NCBI RefSeq assembly: GCF_003939025.1 | Contig: NZ_RQIH01000008.1 | Location: 186,001-250,000 of the forward strand | DNA: 64,000 nucleotides | Source: Rhizobium sophoriradicis | Lineage (GTDB): Bacteria > Pseudomonadota > Alphaproteobacteria > Rhizobiales > Rhizobiaceae | Reading direction: 5' to 3' | The notes under the pieces: generated by a model | Told to the model about the DNA's origin: nothing | What the model saw: only the letters and a program-made list of their open reading frames with translations | The model's database searches: none | Made by a program: the position numbers and the translations under genes | In this document: piece by piece, positions 45,715 through 54,155 of the stretch | Layout of the letters: every line of letters starts with the position of its first letter | How positions within the stretch are numbered: position 1 is the first letter of the stretch

Positions 45715-46596
45715 TTACTGCGTATCGAGCTGCTGCTGCGGCCGCCAATTCGCCAGGCGGTTCTCGATCAGCGTCATGATGTATTCGGCAACGAGTGTCA
45801 CGACCATGACGAGGAGGATTGCAGCGAACATGCCGGCCGCGTCGAAGGTGCCCTTGGCGATCGAGATCAACTGGCCGATGCCGAAGCGGGCGCCGACGAA
45901 TTCGCCGACGATCGCGCCGATGATCGCAAAGCCGAAGGAGACGTGCAGGCTGGCGAAGATCCAGCTCATCGCCGAGGGAATGACCACGGTGCGGGTCACC
46001 TGCCAGTCAGAGGCGCCGAGGATGCGGGCATTGGCGATCATGTTGCGGTCGGCCTCGCGCACACCCTGGAAGGCGTTGGCAAAGACGACGAAGAACACCA
46101 TGATGAAGGCGAGCGCCACCTTGGACGGCAGGCCGAGGCCCATGATCATGATGAAGATCGGCGCGAGAACGACGCGGGGGATCGAGTTGATCGCCTTGAT
46201 GTAGACAGAGAAGATATCCGACAGGAACCGGTTGCGGCCGAGGCCGATGCCGACGAAGACGCCGGTGATCGAGCCGGCGAAGAAGCCGATCAGCGCCTCT
46301 TCCATCGTTACCCAGAGATTGTACCAGAGCGACCCCTCGGTGGTGCCTTCGGTTGCCCATTCGTAGAGACGCTCGAGAACGCCGCTCGGGCTCGAATAGA
46401 AGAACGGGTCGATCCATTGCAGGCGGGAGGAGAGCTCCCACATGCCGATCACGAAGACCAGAATGGCGATCTGCCAGAAGCGCACCAGCGTGTTGCGCCG
46501 GCGCATCGCCTTCAATGCGGTGGCTTCGATCTCGGCATCGGATGTGCCCGGACGGAAGAGAGCGGCCGAACCGGCCTCGAATGTGATGTTTGCCAT
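45715..46596 (-). CDS. ABC transporter permease, nitrate/sulfonate/taurine type
   Basis: A 293-residue permease of the SsuC/TauC family with about six transmembrane segments. Landmarks are IKAINSIPRVVLAPIFIMIM and the ATPase-docking loop with ANARILGASDWQVTRTVVIP. It is the last gene of SBP-ATPase-permease on the minus strand. The substrate class is small anions or aromatic acids; nothing here fixes it. Confidence 0.88.
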   Translation of the reverse strand: MANITFEAGSAALFRPGTSDAEIEATALKAMRRRNTLVRFWQIAILVFVIGMWELSSRLQWIDPFFYSSPSGVLERLYEWATEGTTEGSLWYNLWVTMEEALIGFFAGSITGVFVGIGLGRNRFLSDIFSVYIKAINSIPRVVLAPIFIMIMGLGLPSKVALAFIMVFFVVFANAFQGVREADRNMIANARILGASDWQVTRTVVIPSAMSWIFASLHVSFGFAIIGAIVGEFVGARFGIGQLISIAKGTFDAAGMFAAILLVMVVTLVAEYIMTLIENRLANWRPQQQLDTQ

Positions 46597-46607
46597 GAGA
46601 TCCTCCC

Positions 46608-47426
46608 TCAGGCAGCTTCGCTTGCGCGGCGGTAGCTGGTCTCGACCTCTTCGCGCAGGTCTTCCCAGATCGTCTTGCAGTAATCGATGAAGCTCTGCTC
46701 GTAGCGAATTTCCGAGACGATGCGCGGCCGGGGCAGATCGATGGTATAGACGGACTTGACCGTGGCCGGGCCGGCGGTCAGCACATAGACCTTGTCGGCA
46801 AGGGCGACTGCCTCTTCGAGGTCGTGGGTGACGAACACCACCGAGGCTTTGCGCTCCGCCCAGAGCTTCAGGAGTTCCTCGTGCATGACGGTGCGGGTCT
46901 GCACGTCGAGCGCCGAGAAGGGTTCATCCATCAGCAGGATTTCAGGTTCGTTGATGAAGGTCTGTGCCAGCGAGACGCGCTTGCGCATGCCGCCGGAGAG
47001 CTGATGGGGATAGTGGTGCAGGAATTTCGAAAGGCCGACGCGCGCCAGCCAGTCCCGGGCGCTCTTTTCCGCCTCTGTGTGTGATTTACTGCGAAACAGC
47101 GGCCCGGCCATGACGTTGTCGATGACATTCTTCCAGGGAAAGAGCGCGTCGGTCTGGAACGCGAAGCCGACACGCGGGTCGATGCCGGTGATCGGCCCGC
47201 CCATCAGCCGGACTTCGCCGGCGGAGGGGCGTGCGAGGCCCGTTACGAGATTGAGCGTCGTCGATTTGCCGCATCCTGTGGGGCCGACGACGGCGACGAA
47301 CTCGCCGCGGGCGACCGTCATGTTGAAATCGCGCAGTGCGGTGAGCGACTTGCCGGTCGGCGAGACGAAGCGGCGGCTGACATTGATCAGCTCGATCGCC
47401 GGGATCTGAGTGTTGTCCTGTTGCAT
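46608..47426 (-). CDS. ABC transporter ATP-binding protein, nitrate/sulfonate/taurine type
   Basis: A 272-residue ATPase of the SsuB/TauB family. Walker A is GPTGCGKSTT, the signature LSGGMRKRVSLAQ, Walker B ILLMDEPFSALD and the H-loop FVTHDLEEA. The ATG at 47426 is chosen over an upstream in-frame start because the family begins at that point. It ends 11 bp before the permease gene. Confidence 0.9.
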   Translation of the reverse strand: MQQDNTQIPAIELINVSRRFVSPTGKSLTALRDFNMTVARGEFVAVVGPTGCGKSTTLNLVTGLARPSAGEVRLMGGPITGIDPRVGFAFQTDALFPWKNVIDNVMAGPLFRSKSHTEAEKSARDWLARVGLSKFLHHYPHQLSGGMRKRVSLAQTFINEPEILLMDEPFSALDVQTRTVMHEELLKLWAERKASVVFVTHDLEEAVALADKVYVLTAGPATVKSVYTIDLPRPRIVSEIRYEQSFIDYCKTIWEDLREEVETSYRRASEAA

Positions 47427-47519
47427 GGTGATACCTGAGGCGTGCTTGAGGGCGCGCACGCAATGCCCTGATCGAACGGAGGCCGCTCCCGCTTGGGAGC
47501 CGGGAGCGGCGCGACTGAC

Positions 47520-48533
47520 TTACTTGACGTTCTTGACGAATTCCGTCGTGTAGGTCTTGGAAAGGTCGATCTGCTTGCCCTTGACGTTCTTGGAGAACTC
47601 CGACAGCACGGCAAGCACGGTCTTCGGACCATCTTCCGGCATGACGCCGTCGGGCGTGAACATGCCTTTGCTCTCTTCGAGAGCCTTGATATAGCCGTCC
47701 TTGTCGCCGACGTAGAAATCCTTCGGCATCTTGTCGGCAATTTCGGCGGCCGAATGCGTGTTGATGTATTTCAGCGTTTTGACGAAGGCGTTGGCGAGCT
47801 TCTGCGCCTCTTCCTTGTGTTCCTCGACCCAGGACGTTTCCATGTAGAGCGAGGCGGCCGGATAGGTGCCTCCGAGCGCCTGACGGGTCGCTTCAACCGT
47901 GCGCATGTCGACGAGAACGCTCGCTTCGCCGGTCTTGATCATGCGCGAGATCGTCGGCTCCGTCGTCATGCCGGCGTGGATCTGGTCCTGCTGCATGGCG
48001 GCGATGAAGGTGCCGCCGGCGCCGACCGGAATGGTGACGACGTCGCCGGGCTTCAGGCCGGCCTTCGAGGCCATGAAGAGGGTCAGGAAATTCGTGGACG
48101 AGCCGAGACCGGTGACGCCGAGGCTCTTGCCCTTGAAGTCGGCCGGCGACTTGATCTCCGGATGCTTGCTCGACACCATTTCGACTTCGCCCGGCGCCTG
48201 GCTGAACTGGACGATGGATTCGACGAACTTGCCCTTGGCCTGGAGATCCACACAGTGGTCGTAGAAGCCGACGACACCCTGGACGGCGCCTGCCAGCAGC
48301 TGGTTTTCGGCATCGACGCCGGCCGCTTCGTTCAGGAGCTCGACATCGAGACCCTCGTCCTTGAAGTAGCCGAGGGATTCGGCGAGCTTGGCGGGCAGAT
48401 ATATCTGCTTTTCATAGCCGCCGACCATGATGGTGATCTTGTCGGCCGCATGGGCGGCGCTGGTGGTCAGCGATGCCGCGGCCATGAGGGCGGAAAAAGC
48501 GACGGTGTGCAAAAGGCTGCGTGAAGAACGCAT
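47520..48533 (-). CDS. ABC substrate-binding protein, NMT1/SsuA-like
   Basis: A 337-residue periplasmic protein with a Sec signal cut near TSAAHA. The mature start (MVGGYEKQIYLPAKLAESLGYF) and the pattern GLDVELLNEAAG are typical of NMT1/SsuA binding proteins for sulfonates, nitrate, thiamine precursors or aromatic acids. It is the first gene of the operon, followed by the ATPase. A FadR-type regulator gene lies 277 bp upstream on the same strand and may control it. Confidence 0.86.
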   Translation of the reverse strand: MRSSRSLLHTVAFSALMAAASLTTSAAHAADKITIMVGGYEKQIYLPAKLAESLGYFKDEGLDVELLNEAAGVDAENQLLAGAVQGVVGFYDHCVDLQAKGKFVESIVQFSQAPGEVEMVSSKHPEIKSPADFKGKSLGVTGLGSSTNFLTLFMASKAGLKPGDVVTIPVGAGGTFIAAMQQDQIHAGMTTEPTISRMIKTGEASVLVDMRTVEATRQALGGTYPAASLYMETSWVEEHKEEAQKLANAFVKTLKYINTHSAAEIADKMPKDFYVGDKDGYIKALEESKGMFTPDGVMPEDGPKTVLAVLSEFSKNVKGKQIDLSKTYTTEFVKNVK

Positions 48534-48810
48534 GGAAAACTCCTCCTAGTGGTTTACCCGCATCGTCGTCTCGCCACCTTTGACCCGTGTCTCCTCCACG
48601 ATGCTGCCCTTTCCTATGACGCCGAAGCTTTCAACTAGCTTTCAGCCGCAGGCGGGTAGACAGCCCGTCCATGACGCATGGGGAATAGGGGCTGCGCAGC
48701 AGCCCTACAATAGACGTGATGACGCAATCGGCCAGCAGATTCGCCTGCTGCTGCCGGATGATGGCTTGGCCCCGTGATGCCCGAAGAGTTTGCGGCGCTT
48801 GCCGCCGCCC

Positions 48811-49539
48811 TCAGCTTGTAAAGCTGCGCAGATCCTTCAGCAGGTTGCGATATCGCGTTTGGCTGCCTACCAGATGCTCGCGCATGGCGTTACGCGCCGC
48901 CTGATCGTCCCTATCGGAGATCGCGACGATAATCGCTTCATGTTCGCGATGGATGAGCTTGCGATAGGCGGTCTGCTCGGCGGTTCTGGTCTCAGGGACG
49001 AGCCTCGACTGCGGGATGATCGCCGAGCCCTGGGATTCCAGGAAGTGCTTGAACAGCGGATTGTTCGTCGCCTCGGCGATAGCGACGTGCAGTTCCAGGT
49101 CCGCCTCGCGGATGGATTTGTCCGTCTCGATGCAATGGAGGATTTTCCGGTGGCATTCGAAGATCGCCTCCTCCTGCGCCGGTGAACGGCGGAGCGCAGC
49201 AAGCCCCGCTGCCTCGATTTCGACGGGGGTGCGGATCTCGAGCACTTCGAGATCCGAAGCGACGCGGGCCTTGTCGACCTTCCGGCCCGACAGCGCCGGG
49301 TCGGGGCTGATCACGAAAATCCCGGCTCCCTGGCGCACCTCGACAAGCCCGTCGGATCGAAGCGCGGCGACGGCCTCGCGCACTACGGTTCGGCTGACGC
49401 TATGCGTTTCGGTGAGTTCATGCTCGCTCGGAAGCTTGTCGCCGGCGGCATACTGCCCGCTCAAAATGGCTTGCCGAAGGCTTTCGCCGACCCGTGAGAC
49501 CAGCGACCCCGAGCCTCTGCCGCGATCCTTCCCCTGCAT
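48811..49539 (-). CDS. GntR-family regulator, FadR/FCD subfamily
   Basis: A 242-residue regulator when started at the ATG at 49539, with GAAGG upstream; a longer start at 49587 is possible. The N-terminal winged helix is SLRQAILSGQYAAGDKLPSE to SRTVVREAVAALRSDGLVEV (two pieces). The FCD ligand domain (about 90-230) has the metal-binding His/Asp pattern LELHVAIAEATNN and HREHEAI. FCD proteins sense small organic acids. The gene precedes the SBP-ABC operon, which is a likely target, and a symmetric site lies upstream of it. Confidence 0.87.
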   Translation of the reverse strand: MQGKDRGRGSGSLVSRVGESLRQAILSGQYAAGDKLPSEHELTETHSVSRTVVREAVAALRSDGLVEVRQGAGIFVISPDPALSGRKVDKARVASDLEVLEIRTPVEIEAAGLAALRRSPAQEEAIFECHRKILHCIETDKSIREADLELHVAIAEATNNPLFKHFLESQGSAIIPQSRLVPETRTAEQTAYRKLIHREHEAIIVAISDRDDQAARNAMREHLVGSQTRYRNLLKDLRSFTS

Positions 49540-49605
49540 AGCCACGCCTTCACCCCGCATCGGCCTTGATCCGGATGCCGGCGGCACTCGGAAATTTACG
49601 ATTCA

Positions 49606-49619
49606 TCACACATGTATGA
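49606..49619. promoter_or_regulatory. Candidate GntR operator
   Basis: TCACACATGTATGA, a 14-bp nearly perfect palindrome (TCAYACATGTRTGA), 67 bp upstream of the FadR-type gene. Self-regulation is inferred from size, symmetry and position. Confidence 0.5.
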
Positions 49620-49692
49620 CAAATTTCGCTTTCTTACAATGGAGGAAAGGCGGTGCGGCACTGATGCACCTCGACATGGACTTCATCAGAAC

Positions 49693-49707
49693 CAATCGCT
49701 ATGATTG
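49693..49707. promoter_or_regulatory. Candidate operator of the toxin-antitoxin pair
   Basis: CAATC-N5-GATTG, a perfect inverted repeat 25 bp before the antitoxin start, where ribbon-helix-helix antitoxins usually bind. Inferred only. Confidence 0.42.
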
Positions 49708-49731
49708 ATGCTGATTCAAAAGGAGGTTTCG

Positions 49732-49992
49732 ATGGAAACTAAAGTGCTGACCGCGCACGTGCCTCTACCCCTCGCGCAGAAGGTCGATCAACTCGCAGTG
49801 AGACTTGAGCGCTCGCGCGGCTGGATCGTCAAGCAGGCGCTGACGGCGTGGATCGACCAAGAGGAGGAACGGCGACGTTTGACGCTTGAGGCGCTGGCTG
49901 ATGTGGACAGCGGCAACGTCATCGATCACCAGTCCGTCCAGGCTTGGGCTGATAGCCTCGACAGCGATGCGCCGGTTTCATTGCCTCGGTAA
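49732..49992 (+). CDS. Ribbon-helix-helix antitoxin (CopG/ParD-like)
   Basis: An 86-residue protein. The N-terminal ribbon and helices (METKVLTAHVPLPLAQKVDQ; RSRGWIVKQALTAWI) are of the RHH DNA-binding type, and the C-terminal tail should bind the toxin. The ATG at 49732 follows a perfect AGGAGG; an earlier in-frame start at 49705 is rejected. Its stop overlaps the toxin start (TAATG), the usual arrangement for co-translation. Confidence 0.88.
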   Translation: METKVLTAHVPLPLAQKVDQLAVRLERSRGWIVKQALTAWIDQEEERRRLTLEALADVDSGNVIDHQSVQAWADSLDSDAPVSLPR

Positions 49993-50267
49993 TGGAACTT
50001 AAGTGGACGAGCAAAGCGGTCTCGGACATTGATCGCCTTTATGCCTTTATCGCGCCGGTTAATCGACAGGTGGCGGCCCGGACTGTGCAGGCGTTGACGA
50101 CGGCGCCTCTACGGCTGCTTGAGCAGCCACGCCTTGGTGAGCGGCTGGAGGAGTTCGATCCTCGAGAGGTTCGCCGCATTCTCGTTGGCCGATATGAGCT
50201 GCGTTACGAAATCCAGCAGTCGGTCATCTATGTATTGCGGTTCTGGCATACGCGTGAAGATCGGTAA
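49992..50267 (+). CDS. RelE/ParE-superfamily toxin
   Basis: A 91-residue toxin. The fold marks are WTSKAVSDIDRLYAFI at the start, LGERLEEFDPREVRRI in the middle and the C-terminal strand VIYVLRFWHTREDR. ParE members poison gyrase and RelE members cut mRNA at ribosomes; the C-terminal basic pattern and RHH partner fit ParE better, with moderate certainty. Confidence 0.88.
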   Translation: MELKWTSKAVSDIDRLYAFIAPVNRQVAARTVQALTTAPLRLLEQPRLGERLEEFDPREVRRILVGRYELRYEIQQSVIYVLRFWHTREDR

Positions 50268-50331
50268 AGCTTGGAGGCTTAAGCCATGTCGTTGGAAGCG
50301 TCCTCCCGCCGCGTCGCAGGCTTAGTATTGC

Positions 50332-51339
50332 TCACAGCCGCCTGGTCGACTCCCCCCGCACGAATCTCGGGGTCAGGATGAAATCCCGCGGCGGCTCGGC
50401 GGCGGCTTCGGGACTTGAGATTCTTGCCAGCAGACGCTGCGCCGCCAGCTCGCCGAGCTTGTGCGCATCCTGCACCACCATGGTGATGCGCGGCGTGATG
50501 ACGTTGCTCCAGGGCACGTCGTCGACCATCGCCAGCGATACGTCCTCTGGGCAGCGGAAGCCCATTTCCTGCATCACCTGCAGCGTCGCGAGCCCCATCA
50601 TGTTGTTGGCGCCGATGATGGCGGTCGGCCGGTCGCGGCGGGTGAGCAGCCGCATCGCCTGCGTATGGCCGCCCGTCCTGGTATAGCCGCCCTCGGTGAC
50701 CAGCGACGGATCGACATCGACGCCGGCGGCCGCCATCGTATCCATGAAGCCATTCAGGCGTTCATCGGCCGTGTGCAGGCCACTCGGACCGGAGATGAAG
50801 GCAATGCGCCGATGGCCGAGCTGCAGCAGGTGCTCGGTCAGGATGGTGGTCGTCAGCGGATTGTCGGAGCCGACGAAATCGCGCTCGGCACCTTCCACCT
50901 TCTGATCGAACATCACGATCGGCGTCTTGAAGTCGCGCAGGAACGCCGCGTATTCCGCGCCGTGGCCGTTTGTCGCCAGCGCAATGCCGGCGATCTTCTG
51001 GGCCTCCATCCGCTCCAGCAGCGCCCGTTCGAGATCAGCCCTGCCGGAGGAGTCGGCGATCAGGACGAAATAGCCACGGTCGAGCGCCTGATGCTCGATC
51101 TCGCGGCGGATATCGCCGAAGAACATGTTGCCGAGATTGGCCGACACGAAACCGATGAGCGAGCTGCGCCCGCGCGCCAGCGTCTGGGCCACCGGATCGA
51201 TACGGTAGCCGGTGGATTTGATCGCCTGCTGGATGCGGTCGAGCGTCTCGGCGCCGACCCGTTTCGGGCTGTTGAGCGCGAGCGAGACGGTCGAGATCGA
51301 AACCCCCGCCAGGCGCGCGACATCTCGTATGGTCGTCAT
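50332..51339 (-). CDS. LacI-family regulator of the fucosidase locus
   Basis: A 335-residue LacI/GalR protein. The helix-turn-helix is TIRDVARLAGVSISTVSLAL at the very start, followed by the hinge (ARGRSSLIGFV) and an effector domain (GHRRIAFISGPSG, AIIGANNMMGLATLQ, SLAMVDDVPWSNVI). It diverges from the GH29 gene. A palindromic operator lies 8-17 bp before its own start codon and a longer one before the fucosidase gene, so it should repress itself and the sugar operon. Confidence 0.9.
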   Translation of the reverse strand: MTTIRDVARLAGVSISTVSLALNSPKRVGAETLDRIQQAIKSTGYRIDPVAQTLARGRSSLIGFVSANLGNMFFGDIRREIEHQALDRGYFVLIADSSGRADLERALLERMEAQKIAGIALATNGHGAEYAAFLRDFKTPIVMFDQKVEGAERDFVGSDNPLTTTILTEHLLQLGHRRIAFISGPSGLHTADERLNGFMDTMAAAGVDVDPSLVTEGGYTRTGGHTQAMRLLTRRDRPTAIIGANNMMGLATLQVMQEMGFRCPEDVSLAMVDDVPWSNVITPRITMVVQDAHKLGELAAQRLLARISSPEAAAEPPRDFILTPRFVRGESTRRL

Positions 51340-51346
51340 GTCTATC

Positions 51347-51356
51347 GAACCGGTTC
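51347..51356. promoter_or_regulatory. LacI-type operator at the regulator start
   Basis: Perfect palindrome GAACCGGTTC, in the spot where the regulator gene's ribosome site would be. The same core is repeated before the fucosidase gene. Confidence 0.75.
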
Positions 51357-51461
51357 TAAAGCTTTCTGTTTGTCAGATTTTAATGGTCTGCGCAACTGAT
51401 CCCGCTCTTATGGTCCAACTTTTAGGTATTCGGCTGTATTCGGCGGTATCTCAATTTCAGC

Positions 51462-51490
51462 TTGACAGAGACAGTATCAAGAAAGATGAT
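51462..51490 (+). promoter_or_regulatory. Predicted promoter of the fucosidase operon
   Basis: TTGACA at 51462-51467, 17 bases, then GATGAT at 51485-51490 as a -10 matching four of six consensus bases. The operator at 51498-51509 falls on the start region, as expected for repression. Confidence 0.55.
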
Positions 51491-51497
51491 CAGTCAC

Positions 51498-51509
51498 CGA
51501 ACCGGTTCG
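51498..51509. promoter_or_regulatory. LacI-type operator of the fucosidase operon
   Basis: Perfect 12-bp palindrome CGAACCGGTTCG, with a further half site TCGAACCGG at 51518-51526. It lies just downstream of the predicted -10 and about 40 bp before the fucosidase start. Confidence 0.8.
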
Positions 51510-51547
51510 ATATGATGTCGAACCGGAAAAACAGGGAGGAGAAACCT

Positions 51548-52846
51548 GTGACGAGTTCGGAACGCCAGCCGGGCAAGCACGCCTGGTTCAGCCATGATCG
51601 CCTTGGCATGTTCATCCATTGGGGCCTTTATGCGCTCGGGGCGCGACATGAGTGGTTGAAGAACCGCGAAGAGCTGAACGACGACCATTACCAGCGCTAT
51701 TTCGAGAATTTCGATCCCGATCTTTACGATCCCAAGGCCTGGGCGCGCCGCGCCCGGCTTGCCGGCATGAAATATGTAGTGGTGACGACCAAACACCACG
51801 AAGGCTTCTGCCTCTGGGACAGCAAGGTCACCGATTACAAGGCACCGAACACGCCCTGCGGCAAGGACCTGTTGACGCCGTTGGTCGAAGCGTTTCGGGC
51901 CGAGGGGCTGAAGATCGGCTTCTATTATTCGCTACTCGACTGGCATCACCCCGATTTCCCGATCGACGTTCACCACCCCTTGCGCAACCACCCCGAGGCT
52001 GGCGCGCTGAATGCCGGTCGCAACATCGCCAATTACGCCGCCTATATGCGCGAGCAGGTGCGCGAGCTTCTGACCGGCTTCGGCCGCATCGATATCATCT
52101 GGTTCGATTTCAGCTATCCCGGCCGCGAATATCGCGGCCTGCCCGGCAAGGGCCGCGCCGATTGGGAAAGCGAGCGGCTGCTGGAGTTGGTGCGTGAGCT
52201 GCAGCCCGAAATCATCGTCAACAACCGCCTCGATCTGCCGCCGGGCAAGTTGCCCGACGTGACGACGCCGGAGCAGTATACGCCGCGCGTGGCGCCCGCC
52301 ATCGCCAGCCAAGGGGTGCTCTGGGAAGCCTGCCACACCTTTAGCGGCTCCTGGGGCTATCACCGCGACGAGGACAGCTGGAAGAGCCCGGAGCAGATCA
52401 TCCAGCTACTGATCGATTCCGTCGCGCTCGGCGGCAACCTTCTGATGAATGTCGGCCCGACCGGTCGCGGTACCTTCGACGGGCGCGCCATCGCCGCGCT
52501 CGAGGTCTACCAGAACTGGATGGAGGTCAATGGGCGCTCGATCTACGGCGCCGGTCCCTCTGCATTTCCGGTGCCGGCCGGCTGCCGTTACACCCAGCGC
52601 GGCAACCGCCTCTATCTGCATGTCTACAACTGGCCTTACCGCCACATTCATATCGAGGGCCTCGCCGACAGGATCGCCTATGTGCAGTTCCTGCACGATG
52701 CCAGCGAAGTACGCTGGCTCAGCCACACCAGGGATGTGGACTCCAATATCGGCGTGATGGTGCCGGAGGGCATGATCACGCTCGAACTGCCGGTCCGGCG
52801 ACCTGACGTTACCGTCCCGGTGATCGAGATCGTCCTCAAGGCGTGA
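51548..52846 (+). CDS. GH29 alpha-L-fucosidase, cytoplasmic
   Basis: A 432-residue glycosidase. The family start WFSHDRLGMFIHWGLYAL, the strand MKYVVVTTKHHEGFCLWDS, and the nucleophile region IDIIWFDFSYPG (Asp) are present, then WEACHTFSGSWGYHRDE and LLMNVGPTGRG. The GTG at 51548 follows GGGAGGAG; an ATG upstream has no site. There is no signal peptide, so fucosides are imported before being cut. It is the first gene of the operon with an SBP and two permeases. Confidence 0.9.
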   Translation: MTSSERQPGKHAWFSHDRLGMFIHWGLYALGARHEWLKNREELNDDHYQRYFENFDPDLYDPKAWARRARLAGMKYVVVTTKHHEGFCLWDSKVTDYKAPNTPCGKDLLTPLVEAFRAEGLKIGFYYSLLDWHHPDFPIDVHHPLRNHPEAGALNAGRNIANYAAYMREQVRELLTGFGRIDIIWFDFSYPGREYRGLPGKGRADWESERLLELVRELQPEIIVNNRLDLPPGKLPDVTTPEQYTPRVAPAIASQGVLWEACHTFSGSWGYHRDEDSWKSPEQIIQLLIDSVALGGNLLMNVGPTGRGTFDGRAIAALEVYQNWMEVNGRSIYGAGPSAFPVPAGCRYTQRGNRLYLHVYNWPYRHIHIEGLADRIAYVQFLHDASEVRWLSHTRDVDSNIGVMVPEGMITLELPVRRPDVTVPVIEIVLKA

Positions 52847-52894
52847 ACTCGGTCGCATCGCGTGTTCATTGCGTCATGGAGGGAGGAGAAACCC

Positions 52895-54118
52895 ATGAAG
52901 GTTCTGAAGAAAACGCTTTTGCTTGCCGCAATCAGCGGCAGCCTCTTTGCCACAACAGCATCGGCCGAGCAGATCAACCTGACCTGGCAGATGTGGACCG
53001 GTTCCGAGGCCGATACCAAGGGCTGGCAGCACCTGGCCGACATGGTGACCGCCAAATACCCCGATATTAAAGTGACGCTGACGACGACCGGCTGGGTCGA
53101 TTACTGGACGCGGCTGCCGGTGCTGGCGGCGTCAGGCCAGCTCGCCGACATCGTTTCCATGCAGTCGCTGCGCATGCCGAATTTCTATTCCTTGCTCGAA
53201 CCGCTGAACGAACGGATCGAGGCGGATAAATTCGACATCGGCGCCTTTACGCCATCGATCATCGGCGGCATGTCGGTCGATAAGCAGCTTTATGGTCTAC
53301 CCTATGACGTTGGTCCCTGGGTCGTCTATTATAACCAGGATGCGCTTGAAGCGGCAGGTATCCCGCTGCCGAAGCCGGGCTGGACGCTCGCCGAATTTAC
53401 CGACGCCGCCAAGAAGCTGACGAAAGACGGCAAGTACGGCTTCGGGATCACTCCGCAGAACTATTCCGTCCTGGCGGCGGCTTGGGGTGATAAATATGTC
53501 AACGATGCCGGAGAGCTCGACCTTACCAATCCCAGCGCCATTGCCGCCGCCGAGAGAGTGATCGGCTTTCCCGCCAAGGATAAGATCGCGCCGCTGGTGC
53601 CGTCGAGCGCCGATGTCGGCACATTCATCCAGGGCCGGTTCAATTCGGGTAACGTCGCCATGTATGTCGACGGGCCCTGGTCGATCATCGGCATGAAGGA
53701 CAAGGCCAAATTCAAGATCGGCCTCACGACCCTGCCGCGCGATGATGCCAAGGAACTGGCCGCGGTCACGGCCGGTTCCGGTTTCGGCATCGCCACGACG
53801 AGCAAGAACAAGGACGCGGCCTGGAAGGCGATCCAGGTGCTGACCAGTCCCGAGGCGCTGCAATATCTCGCCGAACAGGGCCGCGCGCTGCCGGCCCGCT
53901 CGGCCTCGCAATCCTCCTGGTACAAGGTGGCGGCCAAGGACATCACCAATGGCGGCGAGGCGCTCGATTATTCTTTGGCGCATTCGGTGCCCTATGTGAT
54001 CACCAACAATTGGGCGGCGGTGGAAAACCTCTTCAACCAGTATTTCCCGCCGGCCTTCGGCGGCAGCGCCGACGCCAAGCAGACGATGGAGTCTATCCAG
54101 AGCCTCGCGCAGCAATAG
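52895..54118 (+). CDS. Sugar ABC transporter substrate-binding protein (CUT1 type)
   Basis: A 407-residue binding protein with a Sec signal ending at TTASA. The body is of family 1 (LTWQMWTGSEADTKGWQHLA, LYGLPYDVGPWVVYYNQDAL, YVDGPWSIIGMKDKAKFKIG). The ATG at 52895 follows GGGAGGAG. It lies 48 bp after the fucosidase gene. The ligand is probably a fucose-containing oligosaccharide, by context. Confidence 0.9.
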   Translation: MKVLKKTLLLAAISGSLFATTASAEQINLTWQMWTGSEADTKGWQHLADMVTAKYPDIKVTLTTTGWVDYWTRLPVLAASGQLADIVSMQSLRMPNFYSLLEPLNERIEADKFDIGAFTPSIIGGMSVDKQLYGLPYDVGPWVVYYNQDALEAAGIPLPKPGWTLAEFTDAAKKLTKDGKYGFGITPQNYSVLAAAWGDKYVNDAGELDLTNPSAIAAAERVIGFPAKDKIAPLVPSSADVGTFIQGRFNSGNVAMYVDGPWSIIGMKDKAKFKIGLTTLPRDDAKELAAVTAGSGFGIATTSKNKDAAWKAIQVLTSPEALQYLAEQGRALPARSASQSSWYKVAAKDITNGGEALDYSLAHSVPYVITNNWAAVENLFNQYFPPAFGGSADAKQTMESIQSLAQQ

Positions 54119-54120
54119 AG

Positions 54121-54142
54121 CGCGGCGGCAGGAATTGCCGCG
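54121..54142 (+). promoter_or_regulatory. Intercistronic hairpin after the SBP gene
   Basis: Six-bp arms CGCGGC and GCCGCG with a 10-nt loop between the SBP and permease genes. Such hairpins often stabilise the SBP message so that it is made in excess. Confidence 0.4.
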
Positions 54143-54155
54143 TATGGAGGAAGAC

